From Thermomonas sp. (lineage in GTDB: Bacteria > Pseudomonadota > Gammaproteobacteria > Xanthomonadales > Xanthomonadaceae), in assembly GCF_025993755.1 (NCBI RefSeq), contig NZ_JAMQHN010000087.1, positions 1 to 44,976 on the forward strand: a DNA stretch of 44,976 nt. Direction: 5' to 3'. The notes under the pieces were generated by a model. The model saw only the letters and a list, made by a program, of their open reading frames with translations, was not told where the DNA came from and ran no database searches. Shown here piece by piece: positions 8,569 through 17,398 of the stretch (positions are counted from its first letter, which is position 1; every line of letters starts with the position of its first letter). The position numbers were made by a program, and so were the translations under genes.

Positions 8569-9558
8569 ATGAACACTCCATTCGATGCGGCCCGCGCATC
8601 CGCAGCCGGCATCGGCCGAAACCCGGCCCCGATCCGGCCCACGTTCGCGCCGCGCTCCCCGCGGCTCCGGGTGGCATGCTCGGTCCTGTCCTGCCTGCTG
8701 CTTGCCACCGTCGTGACCGCCTGTTCGAAACAGCCCTCCAGTGACGAAGCGCCCGCAGCCACGCCGCAGGCGGACGCGCCGTCAGCCCGACAGGCTCCGC
8801 AGCAGCCCGCAGCGGAGCCAACCATCACCGCATTTCCATCGGCCTCGGATCCCTGCCATCGCGCCGAGGACGAGGAGAACCTGGACGAAGCCTGGCCGCC
8901 CATCCCCAGTTGCACGAAAGTGCTCATGGAAAAGTACGGAGACTACATCCGGTACACCGCGCAGCCACCCACGATCCATGGATCCGGCGACGAAAGCGGG
9001 AAATCGGCGAAGGATTTCCTGACGATCAGGGCAGGAAACGGCAGCACCGCCACCTATCGGTACATGAGCGTGGAAGGTTCGGAAGACGGCGAGAACGATT
9101 ACGCCCTCGATCCCGTGCCGTATGCCGTTTACGAGCACTTGAAGCTGCTGCTGGTCAGCGTGGTCTCCTATGGCGAGGAAGTGACTTACGACCTGATCAA
9201 TCTGGACACCGGGAAGAAGACCGAACTTGGCTCGATCGGCCTGCCGCTCGAATTCTCGCCGGACGGCAAGAGGTTTTTCGTGCTCGATACCGAGTTTGGC
9301 TTCGCCCTTCCCCTGTCCATCACCATCTACCGGCTCGATTCCGGCGTCGTCGTCAAGGAAGGCACCATCAAGAACACAGCCTGGTCTCCGTTCGATGCCC
9401 GCTGGGACGGCGCGGGACGCATCGCCTTCACAGGCGCAACGGAAGACAACGTGCACTGGGACGACAGCGGCAAGGGAACCTCCACCGGCCCGCGCCTGAG
9501 CTACGCGCTCGAAGGCGGGAAGTGGCGGCCGGTGCCGGCGCCGGTCGGCAGGCGGTGA
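8569..9558 (+). CDS. Lipoprotein of unknown function
   Basis: A 329-residue protein I do not recognise. After an unusually long basic N-terminus (about 34 residues), residues 35-52 form a hydrophobic segment ending ATVVTAC, a plausible lipobox with Cys near residue 52. A Ser/Pro/Ala/Gln-rich linker (about 53-90) follows, then a globular domain with two Cys (DPCHRAEDEE, IPSCTK). The C-terminal part has beta-propeller-like phrases such as LEFSPDGKRFFVLDTEFGF and WSPFDARWDGAGRIAFTG, reminiscent of WD40/TolB-type repeats; that comparison is inference. It is divergent from nadK (147 bp gap) and convergent with gdh. If the long N-terminus is wrong, a later start would place the lipobox more typically. 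Confidence 0.65.
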   Translation: MNTPFDAARASAAGIGRNPAPIRPTFAPRSPRLRVACSVLSCLLLATVVTACSKQPSSDEAPAATPQADAPSARQAPQQPAAEPTITAFPSASDPCHRAEDEENLDEAWPPIPSCTKVLMEKYGDYIRYTAQPPTIHGSGDESGKSAKDFLTIRAGNGSTATYRYMSVEGSEDGENDYALDPVPYAVYEHLKLLLVSVVSYGEEVTYDLINLDTGKKTELGSIGLPLEFSPDGKRFFVLDTEFGFALPLSITIYRLDSGVVVKEGTIKNTAWSPFDARWDGAGRIAFTGATEDNVHWDDSGKGTSTGPRLSYALEGGKWRPVPAPVGRR

Positions 9559-9561
9559 GGC

Positions 9562-9592
9562 AAAAACGGACGGCCCGGAATTCCGGGCCGTC
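9562..9592 (-). terminator. Rho-independent terminator of gdh
   Basis: A perfect 10-bp stem GACGGCCCGG (9569-9578) with CCGGGCCGTC (9583-9592) and AATT loop. On the minus strand it is followed by CGTTTTTG, giving a U-tract in the direction of gdh transcription. It also sits after the convergent lipoprotein gene and may serve both. Confidence 0.8.
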
Positions 9593-9600
9593 GCGTGTCG

Positions 9601-9629
9601 CCCGATCGACTCGCGCAGCGTCGATCGGG
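9601..9629. other. Second hairpin between convergent genes
   Basis: CCCGATCGA (9601-9609) and TCGATCGGG (9621-9629) form a 9-bp stem with an 11-base loop directly beside the gdh terminator and 12 bp from the gdh stop. No U-tract, so it probably assists termination or protects the 3' end. Confidence 0.5.
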
Positions 9630-9640
9630 CAGCGCCGGGA

Positions 9641-12600
9641 TCAGACGCGCAGCGCCAGTTGCGCCACCCGCTGCACCGCCACCGAGACGGTCGGGTAATC
9701 CAGCGCCTTCTGGGCGGCCAGTTCCGTCAGCATTGCCAGGGTGTGGCGCAGGTTGGCATCGTCGCGCGCCAGCCAGGCGGCGACCCTGGCATCGGCGTCC
9801 TTGCCGGGCAGCGACAGCACCTGCGCGGTCAGACTGCGCAGCTGCGCGGACAGCTCGTCGCGCAACACGCCACGCGCGACCGCATGCCAGCGGCCTTCGA
9901 CCTTGAGCGCATCGATCTGGGTCCGCAGCCACGGTGCGCGCAGCGCGTCGGAGAGGCGGAAATAGACCTTGGCCACGTCGACCGTGCGCAGCTTGCGCTC
10001 GCGCGCCAGCTCAATGATGTTCGGGCAGGATTCCAGGTACGGCAGCGCCGCGAGCTGGTCGGCCAGCGTCGCCGGCACGCCCTTGCCACGCCATTCCCTG
10101 CGCATGGCCTCATAGGCCGGACGCTGCGAGTCGGGCAGGATGTTCTCGCCGGCGCGGATGTCGCGGAAACCATCGTGGTAGCGTTCCACCGCCGCCGTGA
10201 TTCCCGGCACCGCGCCCGGCCGCGCCAGCAGCCAGCGGGTGAAACCGCGCTGCAATTCCCAGATGACCATCAGCGCATCGACCTGCACGGAGTCCGTCAC
10301 CTTGCCGTCGAGCGCGTCGATCTGCGTCCACAGTTCGCGCGCGTCCAGGGTTTCGCGGGTGATGGTGTAGGCCCGCGCGACCTCGCCGATGCTGCGGCCG
10401 CTGTCTTCCTGCATGCGCTGCAGGAAGGTCGCGCCCATCCGGTTGATGGTCGAGTTGGTGACCGCCGTGGCGATGATTTCGCGCTTCAGCCGATGGTTGC
10501 CCATCGCCTTGACGAAATCCTTATGCAGCGGGTGCGGGAAGTACTGGACCAGTTCCTTCGACAGATAGGGGTCTTCCGGGATGTCCGACGCCAGCAGTTC
10601 CGGGAACGCCACCAGCTTGGCGTAGGACAGCAATACGCACAGCTCCGGCCGGGTCAGGCCCTGGCCATGCAGCTTGCGCTCGGCGATCTGCGCATCGGTC
10701 GGCAGGAACTCGATCTGGCGGTCGAGCAGGCCCTTCGATTCCAGGGTGGTGATGAAGTGCATCTTCGAGCCCAGCCGGCTCGCGCTCATCCGCTCCATCA
10801 GGCTCAGGGTCTGGTTCTGGCGATAGTTGTCCTTGAGCACCAGCTTGCCGACCTCGTCGGTCATCGAGGCCAGCAGCTTGTTGCGGGCTTCGAGCGTGAG
10901 CTTCTTCTTGCGCACCTCGGCGTTGAGCAGGATCTTGATGTTGACCTCATGGTCCGAGGTGTCCACGCCGGCCGAGTTGTCGATGAAGTCGGTGTTGAGC
11001 AGCACGCCGGCCTGCGCCGCCTCGATGCGGCCGAGCTGGGTCATGCCGAGGTTGCCGCCTTCGCCGATGATCTTGCAGCGCAAGTCGCAGCCGTTGACGC
11101 GCAGGCCGTTGTTGGCGCGGTCGCCGACGTCGGCGTTGCTCTCGCTGGACGCCTTGATGTAGGTGCCGATGCCGCCGTTGTAGATCAGGTCCACCGGCGC
11201 CCGCAGCGCGGCGTGGATCAGGTCGGTCGGGGTCATGTGCTTGACGTCGTCGTCGAGCCCGAGCGCCGCGCGCACTTCCGGCGTGATCTCGATCGACTTG
11301 AGCGAACGCGCATGGATGCCGCCGCCCTTGCTGATCAGCTTGGCGTCGTAGTTGGCCCAGCTCGAGCGCGGCACCTTGAACAGGCGCTGGCGCTCCTTGA
11401 ACGAAGTCGCCGCCACCGGATTCGGATCCAGGAAAATGTGGCGATGGTCGAAGGCGCACACCAGCCGGGTATGCTGGGACAGCAGCATGCCGTTGCCGAA
11501 CACGTCGCCGGACATGTCGCCGATGCCGACGCAGGTGAAGTCCTGCTTCTGGCAGTCGATGCCCAGCGCGCGGAAATGGCGCTTGACCGATTCCCACGCG
11601 CCGCGCGCGGTGATGCCCATGCCCTTGTGGCTGTAGCCGGCCGAGCCGCCCGAGGCGAACGCGTCGTCCAGCCAGTAGCCATGCGCCTGGGCGATGCCGT
11701 TGGCGATGTCGGAGAAGCTGGCGGTGCCCTTGTCGGCCGCGACCACCAGATACGGATCATCGCCGTCGTGGCGCACCACGCCGGCTGGCGGCAACACCTT
11801 GCCATCCACGCCCAGGTTGTCGGTGATGTCCAGCAGCCCGTTGATGAAGCGCTTGTAGCAGGCCACGCCCTCGGCGAACCAGGCATCGCGGTCGACCGCC
11901 GGGTTCGGCAGCTGCTTGGGATAGAAACCGCCCTTGCTGCCGACCGGCACGATGACGGTGTTCTTGACCATCTGCGCCTTGACCAGGCCCAGCACCTCGG
12001 TACGGAAATCCTCGCGCCGGTCCGACCAGCGCAATCCACCGCGTGCCACCGCGCCGAAGCGCAGGTGGGTGCCTTCCACCCGCGGGCCGCACACCCAGAT
12101 TTCGCGGAACGGGCGCGGTTTGGGGAGATCCGGAACCTTGGCGGTGTCGAGCTTGAAGGCGAGGTAATCGGCCGGGCCGCCGTCCTTGCGCAGGCCATTC
12201 CCGTTTTCATCCCGCTGATAGTCGATGTAGTAGTTGGTGCGCAGGGTCGCCTCGATCACGCCGATGAAACTGCGCAGGATGCGGTCCTCGTCGAGGCTGG
12301 CAACGCGGTCGAGCAGTCCGAACAAGGCATCGCGCGCGGCCGTCGCCTGGGCATCGCGACTGTCGGCGCGCGCCTTCACCAAGGCCGCCAGCGCCTTCAT
12401 CGCATTTTCGTCGTCGGCCACGAGCATCCGCAGCTGCGTTCCGAAGCGCTCCATGCCGCGCTTGATCTCGCTGGCGCTCTCGTGCCCGGTGGCAGGGTCG
12501 AAACGCGCTTCGAACAGCTCGACCAGCAACCGCGCCAGCAGCGGATAGCGCGCCAGGGTGGTTTCCATGTAGCTCTGCGAATAGGCGATGCCGGTCTGCA

Positions 12601-14596
12601 GCAGGTACTTGCAGTAGGCGCGCAGCATCGCGACCTGCCTCCACGACAGGCCGGCGGCAAGCACCAGACGGTTGAAACCGTCGTTCTCGGCATCCCCGCG
12701 GAAGATGTGGGCGAAGGCGTCCTCGAAATTCTCGTCCAGCGCATCGACGTCCAGGTCGCCCAGCAACGACTCGACCTCGAAATCCTGGATGTAGAGCACG
12801 CCGTCTTCGGCATCGAGCCGGTAGGGATGCTCGGTGATGACCCGCAGCCCCATGTTTTCCATCATCGGCAGCGCGTCCGACAGCGGGATGTCCTGCAGCG
12901 GGCGATACAGCTTGAAACGCATCGCACCCTGTTTGCCCGGCGCAGCGCCGAGTGCAAGCCGGAGATCGTCCGGGCCGGTCAGGGCGGCGAGATGCTCGAC
13001 GTCGTCGGCCGCCACGTCCGGGCTAACGTCCTCGATGTATCCGGCCGGCAACGCGCTGCCGAAACGCGCCAGCAGCCTGAGCCCGGCTTCCTCGCCGTGG
13101 CGAGCCACCAGCCGCTCGCGCAGCTCGTCGCCCCAATCGCGGACGATTTCTCCGAGCTTGCGCTCGAGTTCGGGCAGATCGACGTCCTTGCGGTCGGCGT
13201 CGGCCGAGGGGCGGACGAGGATGTGCAGCTGGGCCAGCGGCGAATCGTCGATCTGTACGTTGGTATCGACGCGCTCGCCGCCCAGGGCGCGGGACAGCAT
13301 CGCCTCGATCCGCTCGCGCACGCGATTGCTGATCCGGTCGCGCGGCACGTAGGCCAGCGCGGAGTAGTAGCGGCCGTAGCGGTCGCGGCGCAGGAACAGT
13401 TTGCTGCGCACGCGTTCCTGCAGCGAGAGGATGCCCAGGCAGGTCTTGAGCAGTTCCTCTTCGCCCGACTGGAACAGCTCGTCGCGCGGCAGGGTTTCCA
13501 GGATGTGGCGCAGGGCCTTGCCGCTGTGGCTGTCCGGATCCAGCCCGGACTGGTTCATGACGTAGTTGTGGCGCTCGCGCACCAGCGGGATGTCCCACGG
13601 CCGGCGGGTGTAGGCGCTGGAGGTGTACAGGCCGAGGAAACGCTGCTCGCGGACCGCGCGCCCCCTGGCATCGAATTCGAGGACGCCGATGTAATCCATG
13701 TAGCCTGGACGATGCACGGTGGCGCGGGCATTGGTCTTGGTCAGGATCAGCGCATCGACCGAGCCCGAGTGGCGCAAGGCATGGGCGGCCAGCGACTTGA
13801 CCGGCCGCGGCTTGCTGTCCGCATCGGCGCGCAGCAGCCCAAGACCGGTACCCGGGACTGCGCCCAGCACGTCCTCCTTGCCCTCGCGTTGCACCTGGTA
13901 TTCCCGATAGCCGAAGAACGTGAAGTGGTTGTCCGCCGCCCATTCGAGGAATGCCTTCGCCTCGCGTTTCTCGTTGTCGCTGATCGGCAGCTTGCGCGAC
14001 TCGAGAGCCTCGGCCACCTCCCGCATGCGGTCGCGCATCGGCTGCCAGTCGGCAACGATCGTCCGCACGTCGGCAAGAACGCGCACGATGCGCGCCTTGA
14101 TCTCGGCCAATGCCTCCTTCGGCTGGCGGTTGAACTCGAGGTGCATCATCGACTCGCGCTCGCCCTGCCCGATCGCGGTCAGCTTGCCGGTGCGATCGCG
14201 CGTGACGCGGATTACCGGATGCCCGAGCACGTGCACGCTGATTCCCATTTCGGCCAGCGCCATCGCCACGGAATCGACCAGAAACGGCATGTCGTCGTTG
14301 ACGATCTGCAGCGTCGTGTGCGAAGTGCCGGCCCTGTCCGCCTTCAGCGGCGGATTGAAGACCTGCACGTTGGCCTTGCCCGGCTTGCGCGAACGCGCGA
14401 AGTCCAGCATCGCCACGGCCAGCTCGGCCCAGGCCTCCGTTCCGCGACTGGCGAATTCCTCCGCGTCCATGCGCTGGAACAGCGCCGTCGCGAACGCCAC
14501 GGCTTCCGCCTGGCCGGCCTTGCCGACGAGCTTTTGCACCGCCTCGCGGATCGGTTTCAGGTTGTCCGCCCCGCTGCTTTCGACTGACTTGCTCAT
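9641..14596 (-). CDS. gdhB: NAD-specific glutamate dehydrogenase, large type
   Basis: Catalyses oxidative deamination of glutamate to 2-oxoglutarate with NAD+. At 1651 residues this is the large L_180-type enzyme, with a long N-terminal region (about residues 1-700) holding ACT-like regulatory segments such as HTTLQIVNDDMPFLVDSVAMAL, then the catalytic core. Core motifs include RFGAVARGGLRWSDRREDF and the nearby VPVGSKGGFYPK lysine region, plus the cofactor-domain stretch IGEGGNLGMTQLGRIE. The ATG at 14596 is used because GGAGG lies 11 bases upstream; a TTG six codons earlier overlaps that ribosome site. It follows the acyl-CoA dehydrogenase on the same strand, with a weak terminator between them. 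A full-length antisense open frame over this gene is a GC-bias artefact. Confidence 0.96.
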   Translation of the reverse strand: MSKSVESSGADNLKPIREAVQKLVGKAGQAEAVAFATALFQRMDAEEFASRGTEAWAELAVAMLDFARSRKPGKANVQVFNPPLKADRAGTSHTTLQIVNDDMPFLVDSVAMALAEMGISVHVLGHPVIRVTRDRTGKLTAIGQGERESMMHLEFNRQPKEALAEIKARIVRVLADVRTIVADWQPMRDRMREVAEALESRKLPISDNEKREAKAFLEWAADNHFTFFGYREYQVQREGKEDVLGAVPGTGLGLLRADADSKPRPVKSLAAHALRHSGSVDALILTKTNARATVHRPGYMDYIGVLEFDARGRAVREQRFLGLYTSSAYTRRPWDIPLVRERHNYVMNQSGLDPDSHSGKALRHILETLPRDELFQSGEEELLKTCLGILSLQERVRSKLFLRRDRYGRYYSALAYVPRDRISNRVRERIEAMLSRALGGERVDTNVQIDDSPLAQLHILVRPSADADRKDVDLPELERKLGEIVRDWGDELRERLVARHGEEAGLRLLARFGSALPAGYIEDVSPDVAADDVEHLAALTGPDDLRLALGAAPGKQGAMRFKLYRPLQDIPLSDALPMMENMGLRVITEHPYRLDAEDGVLYIQDFEVESLLGDLDVDALDENFEDAFAHIFRGDAENDGFNRLVLAAGLSWRQVAMLRAYCKYLLQTGIAYSQSYMETTLARYPLLARLLVELFEARFDPATGHESASEIKRGMERFGTQLRMLVADDENAMKALAALVKARADSRDAQATAARDALFGLLDRVASLDEDRILRSFIGVIEATLRTNYYIDYQRDENGNGLRKDGGPADYLAFKLDTAKVPDLPKPRPFREIWVCGPRVEGTHLRFGAVARGGLRWSDRREDFRTEVLGLVKAQMVKNTVIVPVGSKGGFYPKQLPNPAVDRDAWFAEGVACYKRFINGLLDITDNLGVDGKVLPPAGVVRHDGDDPYLVVAADKGTASFSDIANGIAQAHGYWLDDAFASGGSAGYSHKGMGITARGAWESVKRHFRALGIDCQKQDFTCVGIGDMSGDVFGNGMLLSQHTRLVCAFDHRHIFLDPNPVAATSFKERQRLFKVPRSSWANYDAKLISKGGGIHARSLKSIEITPEVRAALGLDDDVKHMTPTDLIHAALRAPVDLIYNGGIGTYIKASSESNADVGDRANNGLRVNGCDLRCKIIGEGGNLGMTQLGRIEAAQAGVLLNTDFIDNSAGVDTSDHEVNIKILLNAEVRKKKLTLEARNKLLASMTDEVGKLVLKDNYRQNQTLSLMERMSASRLGSKMHFITTLESKGLLDRQIEFLPTDAQIAERKLHGQGLTRPELCVLLSYAKLVAFPELLASDIPEDPYLSKELVQYFPHPLHKDFVKAMGNHRLKREIIATAVTNSTINRMGATFLQRMQEDSGRSIGEVARAYTITRETLDARELWTQIDALDGKVTDSVQVDALMVIWELQRGFTRWLLARPGAVPGITAAVERYHDGFRDIRAGENILPDSQRPAYEAMRREWRGKGVPATLADQLAALPYLESCPNIIELARERKLRTVDVAKVYFRLSDALRAPWLRTQIDALKVEGRWHAVARGVLRDELSAQLRSLTAQVLSLPGKDADARVAAWLARDDANLRHTLAMLTELAAQKALDYPTVSVAVQRVAQLALRV

Positions 14597-14611
14597 GTGG
14601 ATCACTGCCTC

Positions 14612-14645
14612 CAAAGGAAGACGGCCGCACCTTCTGGCGCGGCCG
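14612..14645 (-). terminator. Candidate terminator after the acyl-CoA dehydrogenase gene
   Basis: CGGCCGC (14622-14628) pairs with GCGGCCG (14639-14645) across a 10-base loop. On the minus strand the stem is followed by TCTTCCTTT. It lies between the stop of the dehydrogenase and the gdh ribosome site; modest U-tract, so partial read-through into gdh is possible. Confidence 0.5.
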
Positions 14646-14662
14646 GTTGGATGATTCTGGCC

Positions 14663-15811
14663 TCAGCGCAGGCCGGTTTCGTTGCGGGCAATCACCAGCC
14701 GCTGGATTTCGCTGGTGCCCTCGTAAATCTCGGTGATCTTGGCGTCGCGGAAATAGCGCTCGACCGGAAGTTCCTTCGAATAGCCCATCCCGCCGTGAAT
14801 CTGCAGGGCCTGATGGGTGATCCACATCGCCGCTTCGGAAGCGGTGAGCTTGGCCACCGACGCTTCGGTCGAGAACCGCTGCCCCTGGCTCTTCAACCAT
14901 GCCGCCCGCAGCGTGAGCAGCAGCGCGGCATCGAGCTTGCACTTCATGTCGGCGATCTTGGCCTGGGTCATCTGGAACGCGCCGATCGGCTGGCCGAAGG
15001 CCTTGCGTTCCTTGACGTAGGCGATCGTGGCCTCGTAGGCGGCGCGGGCGATGCCGATGGCCTGGCTGGCGATGCCGATCCGGCCGGCGTCGAGCACGCC
15101 CATGGCGATCTTGAAGCCCTGACCTTCCGCGCCCAGCACCTCATCGGGCCGGACGCGGTAGTCGGTGAACTCGATCTCGCAGGTGGCCGAGGCGCGGATG
15201 CCCATCTTCGGCTCGGTCTTGCCGCGATGGAAACCCTCGCGGGCGGTGTCGATCAGGAATGCGGTGATCCCGCGTGCGCCCTGCCCGGGATCGGTGACGG
15301 CGAACAGGACGATGTACCTGGCGACCGGGCCGGAGGTGATCCAGCTCTTCTTGCCGTTGACCAGGAAACTGCCGTCGTCCTGCCGGATCGCGCGGCAGCG
15401 CATCGCGGTGGCATCCGAGCCGGACTGCGATTCGGTCAGCGCGAAGGCGCCGATCTCGCGGCCTTCGGCGATGTCGCGCACGTATTTCTGTTTCTGCGCC
15501 TCGGTTCCGAAGCTCAGGATGCCGTTGCAGAACAGCGAGTTGTTCACGGAAAGAATCGTGCTGTGGGCGGCATCGGCGGCGGCGATCTCGATCATCGCCA
15601 GCACGTAGGCCACGGTATCCATCGCGGCACCGCCGTACTCGGCCGGCACCTCGATCCCCATCAGCCCGTTTTCACCGAGGGCGCGGATGTTCTCTAGCGG
15701 AAACTCGCCGGTCCGGTCGTGGTATTCCGCGCTGGGCGCGATTTTTTCGCGCGCGATCCGGCGAGCCACGTCCTGCAGCATCCGCTGCTCTTCACTGAAG
15801 CCGAACTCCAC
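14663..15811 (-). CDS. Acyl-CoA dehydrogenase
   Basis: FAD enzyme that introduces the alpha-beta double bond into acyl-CoA, passing electrons to ETF. The 382 residues match the family. It begins MEFGFSEEQRMLQDVARRIA, carries FALTESQSGSDATAMRCRA (flavin/substrate loop), SWITSGPVARYIVLFA, the family signature QIHGGMGYSKELPVERYFRDA and the YEGTSEIQ motif containing the usual catalytic Glu. The GTG at 15811 is chosen: it follows GAGG by six bases and gives the family N-terminus, whereas the frame open further upstream runs into the neighbouring gene. Short- or branched-chain specificity cannot be told from sequence reading alone. Expression is on the strand of gdh, so amino acid or fatty acid catabolism is a plausible shared theme. 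Confidence 0.93.
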   Translation of the reverse strand: MEFGFSEEQRMLQDVARRIAREKIAPSAEYHDRTGEFPLENIRALGENGLMGIEVPAEYGGAAMDTVAYVLAMIEIAAADAAHSTILSVNNSLFCNGILSFGTEAQKQKYVRDIAEGREIGAFALTESQSGSDATAMRCRAIRQDDGSFLVNGKKSWITSGPVARYIVLFAVTDPGQGARGITAFLIDTAREGFHRGKTEPKMGIRASATCEIEFTDYRVRPDEVLGAEGQGFKIAMGVLDAGRIGIASQAIGIARAAYEATIAYVKERKAFGQPIGAFQMTQAKIADMKCKLDAALLLTLRAAWLKSQGQRFSTEASVAKLTASEAAMWITHQALQIHGGMGYSKELPVERYFRDAKITEIYEGTSEIQRLVIARNETGLR

Positions 15812-15962
15812 GACTGCCTCATGGCGCAACAGGAAAGCGCCATTGTAGCTCGCCGCGCGGGGGAACCCCAGACCCACCGGTACTGAAGGATCCGGGAGCG
15901 CCCGCCTGTCCAAGGCTCCGATGAGGCCCGACGCCGCCAGAATGGCGCCGCCCGAACCGGAC

Positions 15963-16247
15963 TCAATCGAGTTCCTTGAGCCTCTGCGCCGCCAGGGTCG
16001 CCGCCGATTTGAGCGTCCCGGCATACACCCTGTGCCCCGGCCCCACGTCCCTGGCAGTCGATTCCAGTCCTTCGATGTAGGCCGAGATCAAATCACGGGC
16101 GTTGTACAGATGGCCGAGCTCCGCATAGGCCTTGGCGACGGCATCGCGCACATGCCAGTCCACGTTGGCCCCGGTCTCCGACAGTTTCGCGAGGTCGACG
16201 ACGGTCAGGACGTGTGGCGTGACCAGGCTGATGACGGTCTGTTTCAT
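15963..16247 (-). CDS. Small conserved-looking protein of unknown function
   Basis: A 94-residue protein starting MKQTVISLVTPHVLTVVDLAK. It is soluble, without signal or membrane segment, and has two helical stretches, VRDAVAKAYAELGHLYNARDLISAYIEGLE and TLKSAATLAAQRLKELD, that read like a small helical bundle. I do not recognise a family. Codon use is the same as in its neighbours, supporting a real gene; the ribosome site is weak. It is divergent from the ArsR-methyltransferase regulator and its upstream region carries the same repeated motif as that regulator's leader, suggesting that it belongs to the same regulon. Confidence 0.6.
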   Translation of the reverse strand: MKQTVISLVTPHVLTVVDLAKLSETGANVDWHVRDAVAKAYAELGHLYNARDLISAYIEGLESTARDVGPGHRVYAGTLKSAATLAAQRLKELD

Positions 16248-16274
16248 CGGGATGGCTTGCTGTGCACCAAGGGC

Positions 16275-16295
16275 GAAAGATATCGCATGATCGCG
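16275..16295. promoter_or_regulatory. Candidate operator, copy 1 (GAAAGATAT + ATCGC-N3-ATCGCG)
   Basis: GAAAGATAT (16275-16283) is followed by the direct repeat ATCGC (16282-16286) and ATCGCG (16290-16295). The same two motifs recur, in the other order, at 16406-16431. This copy lies 28-48 bp upstream of the start of the small minus-strand gene. Confidence 0.45.
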
Positions 16296-16375
16296 GGGTC
16301 GTGGCACGTCGGGAGCGCTGGAGGCGCCATGATCCTGCGGCCACCACCGTCCGCCCGGCTGGATCGGACATCGTC

Positions 16376-16403
16376 TTGATCCTTTCGCCGCTGCGCGTAT
16401 AAT
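16376..16403 (+). promoter_or_regulatory. Sigma70 promoter of the ArsR-methyltransferase/metH operon
   Basis: TTGATC (16376-16381) and a perfect TATAAT (16398-16403) are separated by 16 bp. The predicted transcript would start near 16410, which favours the ATG at 16432 over that at 16420 as translation start. Confidence 0.7.
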
Positions 16404-16405
16404 TC

Positions 16406-16431
16406 ATCGCTAAATCGCGATGGAAAGATAT
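16406..16431. promoter_or_regulatory. Candidate operator, copy 2 (ATCGC-N3-ATCGCG + GAAAGATAT)
   Basis: ATCGC (16406-16410), ATCGCG (16414-16419) and GAAAGATAT (16423-16431) lie between the -10 box and the start codon. A protein bound here would block transcription, consistent with autorepression by the ArsR-type regulator encoded just downstream. Confidence 0.5.
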
Positions 16432-17361
16432 ATGGATCTCGAAGGCTGGTCGGCGCATCTGAAAGTGTTTGCCGACGCGACCCGGGTGCGGTTGCTGGCG
16501 CTGCTGGAACGCGAGGAACTGACCGTGGCCGAACTGTCGGCGATCACCCAACTGGCGCAGCCGCGCGTCTCCACCCACCTGGCCAAGCTCAAGGACGCCG
16601 GCCTGGTGCGCGATCGCCGCGCCGGGGTCTCCGCCTATTATCGCTTCGACGAGGCCGGTCTGGACGCCGCCCAGCGCGCCCTGTGGCATTCGATCCGCAG
16701 CGGCAGCGTCGATCCGCTGCTGGATCAGGACGCCGCCCGTGTCGCCGGGGTGCTGGCCAGCCGCGCCGCCGACCAGAACTGGGCCGACAGCGTGGCCGGC
16801 GACATGGAGCGCCACTATTCCCCCGGCCGCACCTGGGAGGCGATGGCGCGCACGGTCATCCCCCTGCTGTGGCCGGGCGACGTGCTCGACATCGCCTCCG
16901 GCGACGGCGTGCTGGCCGAACTGCTGGCACCGCATTCCGGCCGCTATGTCTGCATCGATTCCAACCAGCGCGTGGTCGCGGCCGCCGGCGAACGGCTGCG
17001 GCGGTTCGACAACGTCGAGGTACGCGCGGGCGACATGCACGCGCTGCCGTTCGAGGACGAGAGTTTCGATCTGGTCGTGCTGATGCAGGCGCTGACCTAT
17101 GCCGCTAGGCCGGCGCAGGCGGTGGCTGAGGCCGCGCGGGCGCTGCGCCACGGCGGACGCCTGCTGCTGTCCAGCCTAGACCGCCACGGCCATCGCAACG
17201 TCGCCGAGGCCTACGGGCACGTCAATCTCGGGTTCACCGCGCGCGAATTGCGCAAATTCGCGGAGAAGGCCGGCCTGCAGGTGGCCAGTCTCGAAACCGT
17301 CACCCGCGAACGCAGGCCGCCGCACTTCGAGGTCATCTCGCTGACCGGCGTGAAGCCTTGA
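16432..17361 (+). CDS. ArsR-family regulator fused to a SAM-dependent methyltransferase domain
   Basis: A 309-residue two-domain protein. Residues 1-95 are an ArsR-type winged helix ([26 protein letters not shown] then [17 protein letters not shown]). Residues about 125-300 are a class I methyltransferase fold, with motif [17 protein letters not shown], then [21 protein letters not shown] and [18 protein letters not shown]. The usual ArsR metal-binding Cys are not evident, so the ligand is more likely SAM or S-adenosylhomocysteine. SahR-type regulators of the methionine cycle belong to ArsR, and location directly ahead of methionine synthase fits. ATG 16432 has GGAAAG five bases upstream and fits the promoter; ATG 16420 is the alternative. 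Probably autoregulated through the motifs at 16275 and 16406. Confidence 0.85.
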   Translation: MDLEGWSAHLKVFADATRVRLLALLEREELTVAELSAITQLAQPRVSTHLAKLKDAGLVRDRRAGVSAYYRFDEAGLDAAQRALWHSIRSGSVDPLLDQDAARVAGVLASRAADQNWADSVAGDMERHYSPGRTWEAMARTVIPLLWPGDVLDIASGDGVLAELLAPHSGRYVCIDSNQRVVAAAGERLRRFDNVEVRAGDMHALPFEDESFDLVVLMQALTYAARPAQAVAEAARALRHGGRLLLSSLDRHGHRNVAEAYGHVNLGFTARELRKFAEKAGLQVASLETVTRERRPPHFEVISLTGVKP

Positions 17362-17368
17362 TTCGAAG

Positions 17369-17389
17369 CCCTCCCCTTCAAGAGGAGGG
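17369..17389 (+). promoter_or_regulatory. Hairpin that contains the metH Shine-Dalgarno sequence
   Basis: CCCTCC (17369-17374) can pair with GGAGGG (17384-17389) around a nine-base loop. GGAGGG is the ribosome site for the ATG at 17399, so the stem could lower translation of metH when formed. No larger riboswitch fold is apparent. Confidence 0.4.
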
Positions 17390-17398
17390 AAACACGCA

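Noticed and set aside
9659-14587. A 1642-codon open frame on the plus strand, antisense to glutamate dehydrogenase
   Set aside because: It mirrors gdh codon by codon (frame fixed by GC-rich third positions), has low-complexity composition and no recognisable domain; the minus strand encodes a clear enzyme.
15812-16024. Upstream extension of the acyl-CoA dehydrogenase
   Set aside because: It overlaps the small unknown gene, lacks family similarity, and a GTG with a good ribosome site is present at 15811.
17362-17398. Cobalamin or SAH riboswitch before metH
   Set aside because: The gap to the regulator gene is only 37 bp, too short for either fold; only a small hairpin is present.
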